Origin: Strigops habroptila
Lineage: Eukaryota; Chordata; Aves; Psittaciformes; Psittacidae
Length of the DNA: 64,000 nucleotides
Assembly: GCF_004027225.2 (NCBI RefSeq)
Contig: NW_022651087.1
Location: forward strand, 1-64,000
Direction of reading: 5' to 3'
The notes beneath the pieces were generated by a model. The model was given only the letters and a program-made list of their open reading frames with translations. It was not told the DNA's origin and did no database searches. Each line of letters begins with the position of its first letter. The stretch's first letter is position 1. Below, one piece after another: positions 33,994 through 44,900 of the stretch. The translations under genes and the position numbers were made by a program.

Positions 33994-35026
33994 GGGCTTG
34001 GGAGAGGAGTTGGGGGTCGCGTGTAAGGACCTTGGGGAGCTCCGGGACCCCCATGAGGACCTCAGTGAGCCCCATATGGATCTCAATGACCCCCATATGG
34101 ACCTCAATGACCCCCATATGGACCTCGAAGATCTCCATGAGGACTTCAATGACCCCCTTGAGGACTTCAATGACCCCTATATGGACCTCAATGACCCCCA
34201 TGAGCACCTCAAAGATCTCCATGGGGACCTCAATGACCCCCATATGGACCTCAAGGATCTCCATGAGGACCTCAATGACCCCCGTATGGACCTCAAAGAT
34301 CTCCATAAGGACGTCAAGGACCCCCATGAGCACCTCAGTGACCCCCATATGGACCTCGAAGATCTCCATAAGGACCTCAATGACCCCCATATGGACCTCA
34401 AAGATCTCCATAGAGACCTAAGGAACCCCCATAAGGACCTCAAGGACCCCCATAGGGACCTAAGGGACATGGAAGATGACTTCGGAGACCCCTATAAGGA
34501 CCTCAAGGATCCCCATATGCATCTCAAGCACCTCCATAAGGACCTTAGGAACCCCCATAAGGACCTCAAGGCCCCCCCTAGGGACCTAAGGGACATGGAA
34601 GATGACTTTGGAGACCCCCATATGGCCCTCAAAGACCTCCATAGGGACCTGAGGAACCCCCATATGGGCCTCGAGGACCCCCATGGAGACCTAAGGGACA
34701 TGGAAGATGACCTTGGAGACCCCCGTGAGGCCCTCAAGCGCATGGAAGATGACTTGGGGGTCACGTCTAAGGACCTTGGAGAGCTCCAGGACCCCCATGA
34801 GGACCTCAAGGACCCCCATAGGGACCTAAGGGACATGGAAGATGACTTGGGGGTCCCTTATGGAGACATCGAGGCCCATGGGGACCCCCAGGAGGACCTG
34901 AGGACCATGGCCCGTGACGTGGGGGTCTCCTGTGGGCCCCCCCAAGGAGCCTTCCCCTCCGAGGACCCCTCCATGGAGCTTGGGGAGCCCATAGGGGAAG
35001 CCATGGACACGAAGGGACCCCTCTGA
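33944..35026 (+). CDS. Possible ARMC5 C-terminal extension: acidic DPHMDL repeats
   Basis: Just after the G-run at 33948-33958, the +1 frame reads YGESRDPQEDPEGLGEELG and continues for about 350 codons of NDPHMDLKDLHEDL / RDMEDDFGDPHKDL repeats, ending in a non-repeat tail (SMELGEPIGEAMDTKGPL) at a stop 35024-35026. The ARMC5 frame itself stops at 33993. One base more or fewer in the G-run would join the two. The repeat period is a multiple of three, so openness alone is weak evidence; the non-repeat tail staying open argues a little more. The alternative is 3' UTR, since the poly(A) signal is at 35492. Confidence 0.4.
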   Translation, partial: GRGGGYGESRDPQEDPEGLGEELGVACKDLGELRDPHEDLSEPHMDLNDPHMDLNDPHMDLEDLHEDFNDPLEDFNDPYMDLNDPHEHLKDLHGDLNDPHMDLKDLHEDLNDPRMDLKDLHKDVKDPHEHLSDPHMDLEDLHKDLNDPHMDLKDLHRDLRNPHKDLKDPHRDLRDMEDDFGDPYKDLKDPHMHLKHLHKDLRNPHKDLKAPPRDLRDMEDDFGDPHMALKDLHRDLRNPHMGLEDPHGDLRDMEDDLGDPREALKRMEDDLGVTSKDLGELQDPHEDLKDPHRDLRDMEDDLGVPYGDIEAHGDPQEDLRTMARDVGVSCGPPQGAFPSEDPSMELGEPIGEAMDTKGPL

Positions 35027-35440
35027 AGGCCTTGCCTGGAGCCCCGGAGGTGATGGGACCTATAGAGGGACCCTATATGGACCTTCAGTGGGGCCTATGG
35101 GGCGCCCCTTTGATGGGTGGTGGGGACATGGAGGTCAATGGGACCCCTGGGAGACCCCGTGGCTGGGGGTGGGGAAGAGGAAGGACCTTGGGGACCCCCA
35201 TAAGGACCTATAGGACTCCCTAAGGACCTTGGCGACCCCTATAGGGGCCCTATAGGACCCCCATAAAGACCTTGGCGACCCCTATAGGGGCCTTGGGGAC
35301 ACCCATAGTGCCATTAGGTCCCCTTTGAGGCCCTATAGGACCTCCATTAAGATGTTGAGGACCCCCATAAGGCCCTTTGGGATCCCTATAAGGCCCTTTG
35401 GGACCCCTATAGGACCCCCATGGTGGGGGGGGGCCACGTT
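35027..35440. repeat. GACCCCTATAGGGGCCCTATAGG array, ARMC5 3' UTR
   Basis: Short units of CCCCTATAGGGGCC and AAGGACCTTGGCGACC type. Confidence 0.75.
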
Positions 35441-35491
35441 TTGGGTGCATTTCATGGGGTTTTGGGGCCGCGGTTGTAACGCTGGAGCCAC

Positions 35492-35497
35492 AATAAA
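35492..35497 (+). terminator. AATAAA poly(A) signal, ARMC5
   Basis: CACAATAAAGGAGG, about 1.5 kb after the ARMC5 stop and 290 bp before the TGFB1I1 ATG. No better signal was seen between. Confidence 0.7.
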
Positions 35498-35681
35498 GGA
35501 GGTGGGAGACGATGCTCCTGGGTCCCATTGATTCCATAGGGTCCGGCCGCCCCTATAGCCCCTAGACCCAGGGCTCTCCCTCCCTCCCCCCATAGGCCAT
35601 AGATCCCAATGGTGGGACACCCCCCCCCCCCATTCCCAACCACTTCCGGCCTCTTCCCGCCCTTTTCCTGGCCCGATCCCA

Positions 35682-35706
35682 ACATTCCGGACACTTCCAT
35701 ATAAGG
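35682..35706 (+). promoter_or_regulatory. CArG box and CATTCC word, TGFB1I1 promoter
   Basis: CCATATAAGG at 35697-35706 is a perfect SRF CArG box, which could also serve as a TATA element. CATTCC (TEAD type) lies at about 35683. The ATG is 80 bp downstream. SRF/MRTF control of Hic-5 fits its muscle and stress-fibre role, but is inferred here. Confidence 0.55.
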
Positions 35707-35785
35707 GCATGGAGGGGCCCCGCGGGCGATGATGTCACCGGGGGGGGGGAAGGGGGGGGGAGCGGGGGGAATAAGGGCTCCGGCC

Positions 35786-38700
35786 ATGGAGGACCTGGGT
35801 AGGAGCCATAGGGATGGGGCCGTCGGGTAGGGATGGGGCCATGGGATAGGGCTATGGGGTAGGGGATGGATCCATAGGGATGGGGCCATGGGGATGGATC
35901 CATAGGGATGGGGCCATGGGGATGGGGCCGTGGGGTAGGGATGGGGCCATAGGGATGGGGCTATGGGGTAGGGGCTGGGGCCATAGGGATGGATCCATAG
36001 GGATGGGGCTATGGGGCTGGGGCCATAGGGATGGGGCTATGGGGTAGGGAATGGGGCTATGGGTTATGGGATGGATCCATAGGGCTGGGGCCATAGGGCT
36101 GGGGCTATGGGGCAGGGGCTGGGGCCATAGGGCTGGATCCATGGGGCTGGATCTCTGGACGCTGCCCTCAGATGCCCTCTTGGCCGACCTGGAGACAACA
36201 ACGTCCCACCTGAGCCTGGAGCCCCCGCCCCACGGAAAGGTGGGGAGTGGGGTGCGGGTGTGGGGGGTGGGGTGTGGGGTGCGGATATGGGGGGTGGGGA
36301 CCTCACTATGTCCCATTAACCCTCAATGTGCTGGTATCCAGGTGCCTGAAGGTGACAAGGAGCAGCTCTACAGGTAGGGGGGCAATGGGGGTGATGGGGG
36401 GCAATGGGGGCAATGGGGCAATGGGGCAATGGGGGGCAATGGGGGAATGGGGCAATGGGGGCAATGGGGCACGGGAGGTGCCATTGGGGTCTATGGGGGG
36501 CTCAGGCTGTGGGCCCCCCCCCCCCCAGCATGGTGCAGAAGCCGCGACCGCCCCCCCCCGGCCTTGGGGAGCTCGACCGGCTCCTGCGGGACCTCAACGC
36601 GACCCACAGCTCCATCGCAGGTACCGAACCACCCCAATACCCCCAGAGCACCCCAAAACTGCCCAAAAGCACCCCAAAACTGCCCAAAGCTGCCCCAAAT
36701 CACCCCAAAACTGCCCAAAATACCCCCAAAGCACCCCAAAACTGGCCAAAATCACCCCAAAACTGGCCAAAATACCCCCAAACTGCCCAACATATCCCCA
36801 AATCACCCCAAAACTGAACAAAATACCCAAAAATCACCCCAAAACTGCCCAAAATACCCCCACATCACCCCAAACCTGCCCAACATACCCCAAACCTGCC
36901 CAAAATACTCCAAAATCACCCCAAAACTGCCCAAAATCACCCCAAAACTGCCCAAAATACCCCCAAATCATCCCCAAAAATAGTCCAAAACACCCCAAAA
37001 GAGCCCAAAATCACCTGAAATCACCTCAACCCCCCCAAAACACCCCCAATCACCCCAAAACTCCCCCCAACCGGTCCAAAATGGCCCAAAATACCCCCAA
37101 ACAGCCCCAAAACACCCCAAAATGGCCCAAACCAGCCCCAAATCACCCTCAAATCATCCCAACCCCACCTTTTGGACCCCAAAACCACCTTAAGAACCCC
37201 CAAACCAGCTTTATTCCCCCCAAAACCCCCCTTGAAGACCCCCAAAACCATCTTATTTACCCCCAAATCACCTTGAAGACCCCAAAACCCCCCTTGAAGA
37301 CCCCCAAAACCCACCTTATTCACCCCAAAACTCACTTTATTCACCCCAAACCCCACTTTATTCCCCCCCCCCCCCCATAGACGAGCTCTTGGCGCGGTTC
37401 CCCCCCTCGCTGCCCCCTGAGGAGCTGAAGAAGACCCCACCAGATGCCACCAAGGATGGAGCAGCCCCACCTGGGTGAGCAGGACCCCAACCCCGGGGCT
37501 TTGCACCCCAAAAATGGGAGGGTTTGGACCCCAAAATGGTGGTTTCCCCCCCTTGGAACCCCAAAAGCCTTCTCTTTGCCCCCCCAAAAGCAGGTCGGGA
37601 CCCCCCCAAGTGACCCCATCTTCAGCCACCCAAGAGCTGGACAAGCTGATGGCCTCGTTGTCCCACTTCCATCTCCAGCACCAAGTGAGACCAATGGGGG
37701 GTCCCCATTGTCCCCCCCTTGTCTTCTCCAGCCCCATAAGTGTCTTTCGCACCCGCTGGTCCCCCCAGAGCCCCCCAAGTAAGGAGGTTCCTCAAGAGGA
37801 GAACCTGGACTCGATGCTGGTGGCGCTGCAGAAGGACCTGGGCCGACAAGGGGTCCCCATGGGGAACAAGGGGGTGTGCGGGGGCTGCCTGAAGCCCATT
37901 GCCGGGAAGGTGAGGTCTGGGGGGGCCTCTTTGGGGCAGAGCCCGCAACGGGGCCCAGGGGTGCCCCCGTAATGGAGATGGTCATTGATGGCCCCAGCAC
38001 GGGCAGTGGGGGGGCAGTGGGGATCGATGGGTGCCAATGGGGTCAATGGGGGGCAATGGGTGCCAGTGGGATCAATGGGGGTCAGTGGGTGTCACTGGGA
38101 TTGATGGGGATCAATGGGTGTCCGTGGGATCAATGGGTGCCAATGGATGTCACTGGGTGCCAATGGGATCGATGGGGATCAATGGATGTCAGTGGGTGCC
38201 AATGGGATCGATGGGGATCAATGGGTGTCAGTGGGATCAATGGGTGCCAATGGATGTCAATGGCTACCAATGGGGGTCAATGGGTGTCTATGGGTGCCAA
38301 TGGGAGCCAATAGGAGTAAATGGGTGCCATTGGGATCAATGGGTGTCAATAGGAGCAAATGGGTGCCCATGGGAGCCAGTGGGAACCAATAGGAGTAAAT
38401 GGGTGCCACTGGGAGCAAATGGGTGCCCATGGGAGCCAAAGGGTGCCAATGGGGATCAATGGATGTCAATGGGTGCCCATGGGAGCCAAAGGGTGCCAAC
38501 GGGGATCAATGGATGTCAATGGGTGCCAATGGGAGCCAAAGGGTGCCAATGGGGATCAATGGATGTCAATGGGTGCCAATGGGAGCCAATGGGATCAATG
38601 GGAGCCAATGGGCATCAATGGGAGCCAATGGGCATCAGTGGGAGCCAATGGGATCAATGGGTGTCAATGGTCATCAATGGGAGCCAATGGGCATCAATGG

Positions 38701-40785
38701 GAGCCAATGGGATCAATGGGTGTCAATGGGCATCAATGGGAGCCAGTGGCAGCCAATGGGAGCCAAGGGAGGAGCCCATTGGTTGCCCCCCCCATGACGC
38801 GCAGCCAATTGGTACCGCCCACCCGCAGGCGCTGCTGGCGCTGGGGCGCTGGTGGCACCCGCGTCACTTCCGCTGCGCCGCCTGCGGGCAGACGTTGGCC
38901 GGGAGCGGCTTCTTCGAGCGGGACGGCGCCCCCTACTGCCCGGAGGACTACGGGCGCCTCTTCGCGCCGGCGTGCGCGGGCTGCGCGCGCCCCATCCTGC
39001 ACGTGCGCCGCGGGTCACGTGGGGGGGCAACGGGGGGCAATGGGGGGTCAGTGGGGGCAATGGGGGGAATGGGGGGTAATGGGGGGTAATGGGGGGACAT
39101 AGGACCCTATGGGAGGGCAATGGGGGGCAATGGGGGGACATAGGACCCTATGGGGGGGCAATGGGGGGCAATGGGACCCTATGGGGGGGCAACGGGGGTC
39201 AATGGGGGGTCAATGGGGGGACATGGGACCTTATGGGGGGGCAATGGGGGGCAATGGGGGGTAATGGGACCCTATGGGGGGGCAATGGGACCTTATGGGG
39301 GGGCAACAGGGGGGCAATGGGGGCACAATGGGACCCTGGGGGGGGCAATGGGGGGCAATGGAGGCACAATGGGACCCTATGGGGGGGCAATGGGGCGCTA
39401 TGGGGGCAATGGGGGGCTGTCACGGGCTCATTATGGGATGGAGCCCCCCCTCCCTGCAGCAAATGGTGACGGCGCTGGACAAGACCTGGCACCCGGAGCA
39501 CTTCTGCTGCACCCACTGCGGGGGGGTGCTGGGGGAGCAGGGTCAGGCCCCACGGGCCCCACACACCCCATATATCCCATACCCCATATATCCCACACCC
39601 CACACCCCATATCTCAATATCCCACACCCCACATCCCACACCCCATATATCCCATATCCCACACCCCATACCCCACACCCCACATCCCATATACCCCGTA
39701 TCCCACACCCCACACCCCATACCCCATATACCCCACACCCTACACCCCATATCCCATATACCCCATATACCCTGTATCTCACACCCCATATCCCACATCC
39801 CATATACCCCACACCCCATATATCCCCCACCCCACACCCCATATATCCCATATCCCACACCCCACAACCCATATACCCCGCACCCCATATCCCAATATCC
39901 CATACCCCATATCCCATATATCCCATACCCCACTCCCCATACCCCACATCCCACACCCCATATACCCCACACCCCATACCCCATATATCCCATATCCCAC
40001 ACCCCACATCCCATATACCCCACACCCCATATGCCAATATCCCATACCCCATATGCCAATATCCCATACCCCATTCCCCATATATCCAATATCCCACACC
40101 CCATATCCCATATACCCCATATCCCACACCCCACACCCCATATATCCCCCACCCCATATCCCACACCCCACACCCCATATCCCACACCCCATACCCCATA
40201 TATCCCATATCCCACACCCCATATACCCCACACCCCATATATCCCCCACCCCAAACCACGCATCCCATATACCCCACACCCCACACCCCACACCCCATAT
40301 ACCCCATATCCCACACCCCATATATCCCGCACCCCCCCGTGCCCCGCTGCAGGGTTCGTGGCGCGGGAGCAGCGCCCGTACTGCCCGCGGGACTATGGGC
40401 AGCTCTTCGGGAGCCGCTGCCGGGGCTGCTCCAGCCCCATCCTGGCGGGGTTCATCTCGGCTCTGCAGGGCCTGTGGCACCCCCAGTGCTTCGTGTGCGC
40501 GGTGAGGGCCGCCAGCCCATAATACCCCGCGCCCCGCACCCCATATCCCGCACCCACACCCCGTATCCCCCATCCCGCCCCCAGGAATGCTCCGCTCCCA
40601 TCACCGGAGGCACCTTCTTCGAGGCCGACGGGCGCCCCGTGTGCGAGCGCCATTCCCAGCCCCGCTCCCAGCCCCTCTCCCAGCGGAGCTGCACCTTCTG
40701 CCTCCAGCCCTTCCGTGGGGCTGCCCCACAGCAGCGCGACGGGAAGCTCTATTGCCAGCTCTGCGCACAGCACCTCCTCCAGTGA
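35786..40785 (+). CDS. TGFB1I1: TGFB1I1 (Hic-5), paxillin-family LIM adaptor
   Basis: Focal-adhesion and nuclear-receptor co-activator adaptor of the paxillin family. Exons 35786-35798, 36172-36239, 36342-36373, 36529-36620, 37381-37474, 37594-37684, 37769-37909, 38829-39002, 39460-39541, 40353-40501, 40585-40785 chain in phase to 378 aa (human about 461). LD motifs: MEDLDALLADLE, GELDRLLRDLNA, DELLARF, QELDKLMASLSHF, ENLDSMLVALQKDL. LIM1 (CGGCLKPIAG...HFRCAAC...YCPED), LIM2 (CAGCARPIL...HFCCTHC...YCPRD) and LIM3 (CRGCSSPIL...CFVCAEC...VCERH) have their zinc ligands. LIM4 has only its second half (CTFCLQPF...YCQLC); about 34 residues with the first finger are replaced by SQPRSQPLSQRS. The acceptor at 37593 was preferred to that at 37625 because only it keeps phase. 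Confidence 0.93.
35799..36165. repeat. GGGGCCATAGGGATGGATCC array, TGFB1I1 intron 1
   Basis: Units of about 15-20 bp around CCATAGGGATGGGGCTATGG. Confidence 0.88.
36621..37370. repeat. CCCCAAAACTGCCCAAAATA array, TGFB1I1 intron
   Basis: C/A-rich degenerate repeats, almost free of G on the plus strand for about 500 bases. Confidence 0.88.
37980..38780. repeat. GGTGCCAATGGGATCAATG array, TGFB1I1 intron before LIM1
   Basis: About 12-18-bp units CAATGGGTGCCAATGGG and CAATGGGAGCCAATGGG, with dense CCAAT words. Confidence 0.9.
39003..39459. repeat. GGGGGGCAATGGGACCCTATG array, TGFB1I1 intron
   Basis: Degenerate units of GGGCAATGGGGGGCAATGG and CATGGGACCCTATGGGG. Confidence 0.88.
39542..40335. 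repeat. CCCATATCCCACACCCCATAT array, TGFB1I1 intron
   Basis: About 790 bp of CCCACACCCCATATACC units of roughly 10-12 bp; the plus strand is almost only C, A and T. Confidence 0.92.
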
Positions 40786-40791
40786 GGGGCC

Positions 40792-41033
40792 CCATGGGGC
40801 TGCCTGCCCCATAGATGCACAATGGGCCCATCGCAACCATCATGAGAAGGTTCTATGGGTCAATCATTGCGTTGGGTCCATCATTGAGGTGCTCTTCAGG
40901 GTGGTTGAAGGTGCCCCATGGGGTTGCCTGCCCCATAGATGGCCAATGGGCCCATCGCAACCATCATGAGAACGTTCTATGGGTCAACCGTTGCGTTGGG
41001 TCCTCATTGAGGTGCTCTTTAGGGTGCTCCAGA
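40792..41033. repeat. Two-copy 124-bp duplication after TGFB1I1
   Basis: CCATCGCAACCATCATGAGA and its flanks (CCCCATGGGG start, GAGGTGCTCTTCAGGGTG end) occur twice, 124 bp apart, in the probable 3' UTR. Confidence 0.85.
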
Positions 41034-41139
41034 GGGGTTGGGGGGCTTCAGACGGGGGGATGTGGCTTCTCTGAGGTCTAATATGGGGCTGGGGGGCCCA
41101 GAGGTGACCAACGGGCCCATTGCAGCCACCGTAAGGTCC

Positions 41140-41345
41140 CATTCTCCCCATTTGGGGTCAATTCCTCCCATTTTGGGTCTAAATCTCCCCATTTTGGGTC
41201 AATTCCTCCTATTTTGGGTCTAAATCTCCCCATTTTGGGTCAATTCCTCCTATTTTGGGTCTAAATCTCCCCATTTTGGATCAATTCCTCCTATTTTGGG
41301 TCTAATTCTCCCCTTTTTGGGTCAAATTGTCCCCATTTCGGGTCA
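41140..41345. repeat. CATTTTGGGTCTAAATCTCCC array
   Basis: About five units of roughly 40 bp: CCATTTTGGGTCAATTCCTC followed by TATTTTGGGTCTAAATCTCC. Intergenic, between two convergent genes. Confidence 0.88.
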
Positions 41346-41420
41346 AGTCCTCCCCCATCCCTTAATGCCCCCCCCCCCATTTCCCCCCCTTTATCAATGG
41401 GGCGACTCCAAAAGGGTCAA

Positions 41421-41426
41421 TTTATT
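41421..41426 (-). terminator. AATAAA poly(A) signal, MYLPF
   Basis: Minus-strand GGGAATAAATTGACC, about 510 bp after the MYLPF stop, so the 3' UTR would include the array at 41625-41850. Confidence 0.65.
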
Positions 41427-41624
41427 CCCATCAAGCAACAGGGACCCCAACTTGGGGGGCCCAAAGGAACAAGGGGGGCTCCATAGGACCCAATGGGCGC
41501 CCTTTGGGGTCTGGGGGGGGTCCCCCATGTTCTTGGGGGGGTCCTTTGAGTGTTGGGGGTCCCATAGGACCAATGGGGGCTTGGAGGGATCCCCCCCCCC
41601 TCGGGTTTGGTATGTTCCAATGGG

Positions 41625-41850
41625 GGGGGCGGGAGGTTCCATTGAGCCAATGACGGGGGGGCGGGAGGTTCCATTGAGCCAATGAGGGGAGGGCAGGAGG
41701 TTCCATTGAGCCAATGAGGGGAGGGCGGGAGGTTCCATTGAGCCAATGGGGGGGGCGGGAGGTTCCATTGAGCCAATGAGGGGAGGGCGGGAGGTTCCAT
41801 TGAGCCAATGGGAGGGGACGGGAGGTTCCATTGAGCCAATGGGGGGGGAT
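41625..41850. repeat. GGAGGTTCCATTGAGCCAATG array in MYLPF 3' UTR
   Basis: Seven units of about 32-36 bp, each with ATTGAGCCAATG, spaced by GGGGAGGGCGGGA. Confidence 0.9.
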
Positions 41851-41936
41851 CTGTGGGTCTGGGCTGTCCCATTGGAGGCAATGGGGGGTCTCTGCTGCCG
41901 GGGGTGCCTGCGGCGATGGGGTTGGGGGTCCCCCCC

Positions 41937-44900
41937 TCACTCGCCCTCCTTGTCCTCCCCGTGCGTGATGATGTAGCAGATGTTCTTGTAGTCCACGTTG
42001 CCGGCCACGTCGGGGGGGAAGGCGGCCCACATGTTCCGGATCTGGGAGCCCACAGCCGTCAGAGACCCCTATAGGGGCCCTATAGACCACCATAGACCCC
42101 CCCCATGCACCCCCCCCCATAGACCCCTCATAGATAATCATAGACACCCCCCCATAGACCCCCCACAGACCATTATAGACCCCCCATAGACCATTATAGA
42201 CCCCCCACAGGCAATCATAGACCCCTATAGACCCTTATAGATGCCCTCATAGACAATCATAGACCCTCCCATAGGTCATTATAGACCCCCCCCAGAGACC
42301 CCCTATAGGGGCCCCTATAGACCATTATAGACCCCCCCATAGACACCCCCCCATAGACCATCATAGACCCCCCCAGACCATCATAGACCATCATAGACCC
42401 CCCATAGACCCCCCATAGACCATCACGGGGACCCAGGTGGGGTCAATGGGGGTCTCTCACCTCCTCGGGGGTGAACCGGTCACACTGGGTGGTCAGGAGC
42501 TCCTCCAGGCTGGGGGGGGGGGGGAAAGGGGGTGGGGGTTAGAGATGGCCACGGCCCCTGGACCCCCATATCCCGCACCCCATATCCCGCACTCCCACAC
42601 CCCATATCCCATGCCCTGCACCCCATATCCCATGCCCATGTCTCACAAGGTCTTCTTGATGGATCCCTTCCCATCGGGGTCCAGCACCTTGAACGCTCCC
42701 ATGATGACATCCTCGGGGTCAGCACCTGATTGGCCGGTTCCAGGAGGTCAATGGGCGGCTATGGGGTGTCTATGGGGGTCTATAGGGGTAGATGGGGGCC
42801 TATGGGGTATCTATGGGAGTCTATGGGGTTTCTAAGGGTGTCTATGGGGTGTCTATAGGGTGTCTATGTAGGTTTATAGGGGTCTATGGGGTGTCTATGG
42901 GGGGCTATTTGGTGTCTATGGGGTATCTATGGGAGTCTATGGGGTTTCTAAGGGTGTCTATGGGGTGTCTATGCAGGTTTATAGGGGTCTATGGGGTGTC
43001 TATGGGGGGCTATTTGGTGTCTATGGGGTGTCTATGCAGGTTTATAGGGGTCTATGGGGTGTCTATGGGGGGCTATGGGGTGTCTATGGGGTGTCTATGC
43101 AGGTTTATAGGGGTCTATGGGGTGTCTATGGGGTGTATTGCATATCTAGGGCCTATAGGGCTCTATTGGGGTATACGTGATGTCTGTGGACTCAGGTACC
43201 TACAGCGTCTACGGGTGTCTATGGGGTGTCTATAAGAGTCTATGGGTGTCTATGCATCTCTATGGGTCTCTGTGGTTGCTGTGGTCTCTATGGGTCTCTA
43301 TGGGTCGCTATGGGTCGCTATGGTCTCTATGGTCTCCATGGTCTCTATGCGTCTCTATGGATCTCTCTGTGTCTCTATGGTGTCTATGGGGCTCTGTGGG
43401 GCTCTGTGGTCGCTGTGGGTCGCTGTGGGTCGCAGTGGGTCGCTGTGGGTCGCCGTGGGGCTCACCCTTGAGCTTCTCCCCGAACATGGTGAGGAACACG
43501 GTGAAGTTGATGGGTCCCGACGCCTCCTTGATCATCGCGTCCAGCTCCTCGTTCTTCACGTTCAGCCGGCCTGGGGGCGGGGCCTCAGCGGGACACGCCC
43601 CCTCCCCAATACCCCAACTGAGCTGAAGCCCCGCCCCTTACCACTAAGACCCGCCCACCTCTAAGCCCCTCCCCTTTCCCTTAAGCCCCTCCCCTTTCCC
43701 ACAGCTGTCCATTGAAGCCCCTCCTCTTCCCTTAAGCCCCGCCCCTCTCCTCTAAGCCCCTCCCCTTCCATTTTAGCCCCTCCCCTTCCCCATACCCCAT
43801 CCATTGAAGCCCCTCCCCTCTCCTCTAAGCCCCTCCCCTCTCCTCTAAGCCCCTCCCCTTCTCTGATTCCACCATATAAACCACTCCCCTTCCCCTTAGC
43901 CCCTCCCCTTCCCCATTCGATCCCATTCTCTAAGCCCCTCCCCTTCCCCTAAAGACCCCCCCCTCCCCATTGGATCCCATTCTCTAAGCCCCTCCCCTCC
44001 CATTTTAGCCCCTCCCCTCTAGCCTAATCCTCTTAAGCTCCTCCCCTTCCCCATTGGATCCCATTCTCTAAGCCCCCCTCCTCGCAGACAAGCCCCTCCC
44101 CTCCCCTTTTAGCCCCTCCTCTTCCTCTTAAGCCCCTCCCTTTCACCTTAAGCCCCTCCCCTTTCCATTAAGCCCCTCCCCTCTAGCCTAAGCCCCTCCC
44201 CTTTCCCACCAAACCCCATTCCCTAAGCCCCTCCCCTTGCCTTTAAGCCCCTCCCCTTCTTACCCCTAAACCCCGCCCCCTGTAGCCCCGCCCCTCTGAT
44301 TGGCCACTCCCCCTCCCGTGGCCCCGCCCCTACCCATGGCGGCAAAGGTCTCCCTCAGGTCGTCCTTATCAATGATCCCATCCCGGTTCTGGTCAATGAC
44401 CGTGAAGGCCTGGGGGGGGGGGGGATCCAATGAGAGGGCAGGGACCAATCAGAGGGCAGGGGCGGTCAGGGGGCGTGGCCAATCGTGGGGGGCTGGGGCC
44501 ATGAATGAGGCCTTGGGCTTAATGGGAATGGGAGGGGGTGGGGGGGGTGGGGTGGGGGTCAGGAGGGAGGCGTGGCCAATAAGGGAACGGGGACCAATCA
44601 GAGGGCGGGAGCAGGCAGGGGGCGTGGCCACAAGGGGCAGGTTAATGGAAAGGGGCGGGGCCAAAGGAGTGGATAAAAGGGGGAAGGGGCCAAGGAAAGA
44701 GGGCGGAGCCAAAGGAAATGGGCAGAGTTAAAAGAAAGGGGCGGGGCTAGAGGAAAGGGGCGGGGCTAAAGGGGGGGGTCCCACCTCCTTGAACTCCTGG
44801 ATCTGGGTCTGGTCGAACATGGAGAAGACATTGGAGCTGCCCTCGGCCGCGCGGCGCTTCGCCTTCCTGGGGGCCTGTGGGGGGCTCTGGGTCCTTATGG

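Noticed and set aside
33960-34421. Third-frame reading (TPIWTSMTPIWTSK) of the repeat after ARMC5
   Set aside because: It is the out-of-frame shadow of the same array and ends without a non-repeat tail.
37621-37684. Acceptor at 37625 for the TGFB1I1 LD4 exon
   Set aside because: It breaks phase with the preceding exon; the acceptor ending 37593 keeps frame and has a better pyrimidine tract.
39199-40573. Long minus-strand frames of GVGYGVYGVWG type in the TGFB1I1 intron
   Set aside because: Pure translation of the CCCATATCCCACACC array.
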